Positions 41,452 to 43,497 of a stretch of 43,497 nucleotides of DNA are shown here, in pieces. This stretch comes from Prevotella sp. Its GTDB lineage: Bacteria; Bacteroidota; Bacteroidia; Bacteroidales; Bacteroidaceae. A model generated the notes under the pieces. That model was not told the DNA's origin, made no database searches, and worked only from the letters and a program-made list of their open reading frames with translations. Position 1 is the stretch's first letter. Each line of letters begins with the position of its first letter. The stretch is from assembly GCA_024682415.1 (NCBI GenBank), contig JAIKZG010000048.1, forward strand, positions 1-43,497, given 5' to 3'. The translations under genes were made by a program, and so were the position numbers.

Positions 41452-43497
41452 ATGATATTATCACGTTTTCCGATATATCTCCAGCACGACAGTATGGAGT
41501 GTGGCATAGCCTGTCTTGCCATGATTTGTAAATATATGGGGAGGGAATATTCTACGGAATATCTTTCCCGATATTGCTTTGCCACCCATGAGGGCGTTTC
41601 ATTGCTTGGCATGACAGAGGCAGCGAAGAAATTAGGATTGGAAACAATGAGCGCGAGAGTGACGGTGGAAACTCTCGGTAAAGCTCCTATGCCATGTGTG
41701 CTGCATTGGAATCAAAATCATTTCGTGGTGCTGTATAAGGTGAAACACGGGAAATTCTATGTCGCCGACCCCGCAAAAGGACTTATCAAATATTCAAGGG
41801 AAGAGTTTGAGGAACATTGGCTAAGCGTAACCACCGACGACGGCGTAAAGAAAGGCATTGCCATGTTTGTGGAAACCACGCCCGTTTTCTACAGCCATAA
41901 GGCGGAAGAAGAAACAGGCGAAACACGTTCGTTTAGATTTCTGTTCGGATATATAAGGCGATACAGAAAATATTTCGGGCAGATACTGATGGGATTGATT
42001 GTGGGCAGCCTTTTACAGCTGGTGCTGCCTTTTCTCACTCAGGCAATAGTAGATGTAGGCATAAAGACAAAGGATATTTCATTTATATGGCTTATTCTGC
42101 TCGGACAGCTGGCGATAACCATCAGCCGAACGCTGATAGATTTCTTCCGCAGATGGATATTGCTGAGGATAAGCATGAAGATTAACATATCGCTGGTGAG
42201 CGACTTTTTCATAAAACTTCTCAGGTTGCCAATGTCGTTTTTCGACACTAAACTAATGGGCGACCTTCTGCAAAGGATGAACGACCACGCAAGGGTGGAG
42301 AAGTTTCTTACGCAGCAGACTCTAAGCGTGACGTTCTCGATGATAAGTTTTGTGATTCTCGGTGCGGTGCTGTTGGTATACAACTGGCTTATTTTCTGCG
42401 TGTTTCTGCTCGGAAGCATTATCTACGGAGTGTGGATAGCGATGTTTCTAAGCCGACGGAAGATTATAGATTATGAGCTGTTTGAGCAGCAGTCGATAAA
42501 CAATAATCTTACTTATGAGTTTATCACTTCAATGCAGGAAATAAAGTTGCAGGACTGCGAGAAACGTCGCCGTGAGGATTGGGAGCGCACTCAGACTAAG
42601 CTGTTCGGGGTGCAACTGAAAGGGCTGAAACTGCAACAGACACAGGAGGCTGGAAGCATTTTTATAAACGAGATGAAAAACATCGTGATAATGGTGCTTT
42701 CCGCAACGGCTGTAATCAACGGCAATCTTACGCTCGGAATGATGCTGTCAGTGCAATACATAATAGGGCAGCTGAATTCACCCGTGGAGCAGCTTATGCA
42801 GTTTTTCTATTCTTTGCAAGACGTGAAGATAAGCCTTGAGCGCATAAATGAGATACACAGAAAGAAGGATGAAAACAGCGGGACTGACACACAGAAAAGT
42901 ATATTAAATGATGAGCGAGGAATAAATGTTGAGCACGTGATGTTCAGGTATGACAGAAACTCACGTCGCACCACTATAAGCGACATGAGCCTGAGCATAC
43001 CGAAAGGCAAGGTAACGGCTATAGTGGGGGCTTCGGGCAGTGGCAAGACCACGCTTATAAAGCTTCTGCTTGGCTATTATCCTGCCGAAAAGGGAAACAT
43101 CAAGATTGGCGACAGCAACATTAATGAGCTAAACTTGAAATGGTGGCGTGGTCAGTGCGGTGTGGTGATGCAAGACGGAGTGATTTTCTCGGAATCGATA
43201 GCAAGAAATATTGCTGTGGGAGATGGCGAGATAGACCACGACAGGCTACGAAAAGCAGCCGAAATAGCCAATATAAAAGAATATATAGAGGGGCTTCCTC
43301 TGAAATATGACACAAAGATAGGGCGCGACGGCGTGGGGCTTAGCCAAGGACAGCGTCAGCGCATATTGATAGCTCGTGCCGTATATAAGAATCCTCAATA
43401 CATATTTCTTGATGAAGCTACTAATTCTCTTGACGCTAAAAACGAGCGTGAGATTGTGGAGAAGTTGGAGACATTCTATAAAGGCAAGACGGTAATA
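41452..43497 (+). CDS. Peptidase-containing (C39) ABC transporter, 3' end cut by window
   Basis: Starts with ATG 41452, 2 bases after the receptor stop, and stays open for 682 codons to the window edge. An N-terminal C39 peptidase (1-135) has DSMECGIACLAM with catalytic Cys17, His90 (NQNHFVVL) and Asp106 (ADPAKG). Membrane helices span about 175-430, and the ATPase has Walker A GASGSGKT (526-533), LSQGQ (630-634) and Walker B IFLDE (651-655). Such PCATs cut after Gly-Gly and export the core, which fits the leader at 37127. Only the last few dozen residues should be missing. Its base composition is markedly more GC-rich (about 52% at 42001-42060) than the AT-rich genes before it, suggesting a different origin or a shared exporter. 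Confidence 0.93.
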   Translation, partial: MILSRFPIYLQHDSMECGIACLAMICKYMGREYSTEYLSRYCFATHEGVSLLGMTEAAKKLGLETMSARVTVETLGKAPMPCVLHWNQNHFVVLYKVKHGKFYVADPAKGLIKYSREEFEEHWLSVTTDDGVKKGIAMFVETTPVFYSHKAEEETGETRSFRFLFGYIRRYRKYFGQILMGLIVGSLLQLVLPFLTQAIVDVGIKTKDISFIWLILLGQLAITISRTLIDFFRRWILLRISMKINISLVSDFFIKLLRLPMSFFDTKLMGDLLQRMNDHARVEKFLTQQTLSVTFSMISFVILGAVLLVYNWLIFCVFLLGSIIYGVWIAMFLSRRKIIDYELFEQQSINNNLTYEFITSMQEIKLQDCEKRRREDWERTQTKLFGVQLKGLKLQQTQEAGSIFINEMKNIVIMVLSATAVINGNLTLGMMLSVQYIIGQLNSPVEQLMQFFYSLQDVKISLERINEIHRKKDENSGTDTQKSILNDERGINVEHVMFRYDRNSRRTTISDMSLSIPKGKVTAIVGASGSGKTTLIKLLLGYYPAEKGNIKIGDSNINELNLKWWRGQCGVVMQDGVIFSESIARNIAVGDGEIDHDRLRKAAEIANIKEYIEGLPLKYDTKIGRDGVGLSQGQRQRILIARAVYKNPQYIFLDEATNSLDAKNEREIVEKLETFYKGKTVI

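Overview
The window reads as chromosome from a Bacteroidales bacterium, most likely a Prevotella/Segatella relative. Four things point there: a SusC/SusD pair, promoters of the Bacteroidetes TTG-(about 20)-TAnnTTTG type, a Bacteroidales-type division/cell-wall gene order next to a glycine-lipid (glsB-glsA) operon, and start codons without clear Shine-Dalgarno sequences. The genus is inferred from the overall look, not from a marker gene.

Left part (1-6396), mostly minus strand. It holds the N-terminal piece of a secreted protein, a possible 53-residue small gene, a DUF6261-type protein, two arrays of 42-bp tandem repeats (1446-1546 and 1815-2034), a Zn/Cd-type P1B ATPase and the two-gene glycine-lipid operon glsA-glsB.

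Centre (6397-22593), plus strand. This is the dcw cluster, tightly packed: mraZ, rsmH, an ftsL-like gene, a PASTA-containing ftsI, murE, mraY, murD, ftsW, murG, murC, ftsQ, ftsA, ftsZ and a YqeY/GatB-like gene, closed by a strong terminator. Upstream of mraZ lie three TGGGN-type repeats 10 bp apart, the arrangement bound by MraZ in other bacteria. murF and ddl are not in the cluster.

Nutrient-uptake region (22594-34242). A clear promoter drives susC, susD and a surface lipoprotein with a predicted beta-helix (DUF4957/DUF5123-like), ended by a terminator. A separately transcribed secreted M60 (enhancin-like) metallopeptidase with ricin-like N-terminal repeats and a T9SS-like C-terminal tail follows.

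Right part (34243-43497) is the most unusual. A ten-unit array of 41-bp repeats precedes an AT-rich locus with two divergent arms. Leftward: a LytTR regulator, a TonB-type protein and a secreted TPR protein. Rightward: a 41-residue double-glycine-leader peptide, a YcaO enzyme of the E. coli YcaO type with an added C-terminal Cys cluster, a TonB-dependent outer-membrane barrel, and a peptidase-containing (C39) ABC transporter cut by the window edge. Together they look like a complete ribosomal-peptide (RiPP) system: make, modify, cleave and export a short peptide, with a matching outer-membrane receptor, a dedicated energy transducer and a regulator. The predicted mature peptide has no Cys or Ser, and its C-terminus (TLQEIIVTP) resembles the TonB-box segment TLGEVVVTS of the receptor in the same operon. 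I do not recognise this combination as a characterised system.
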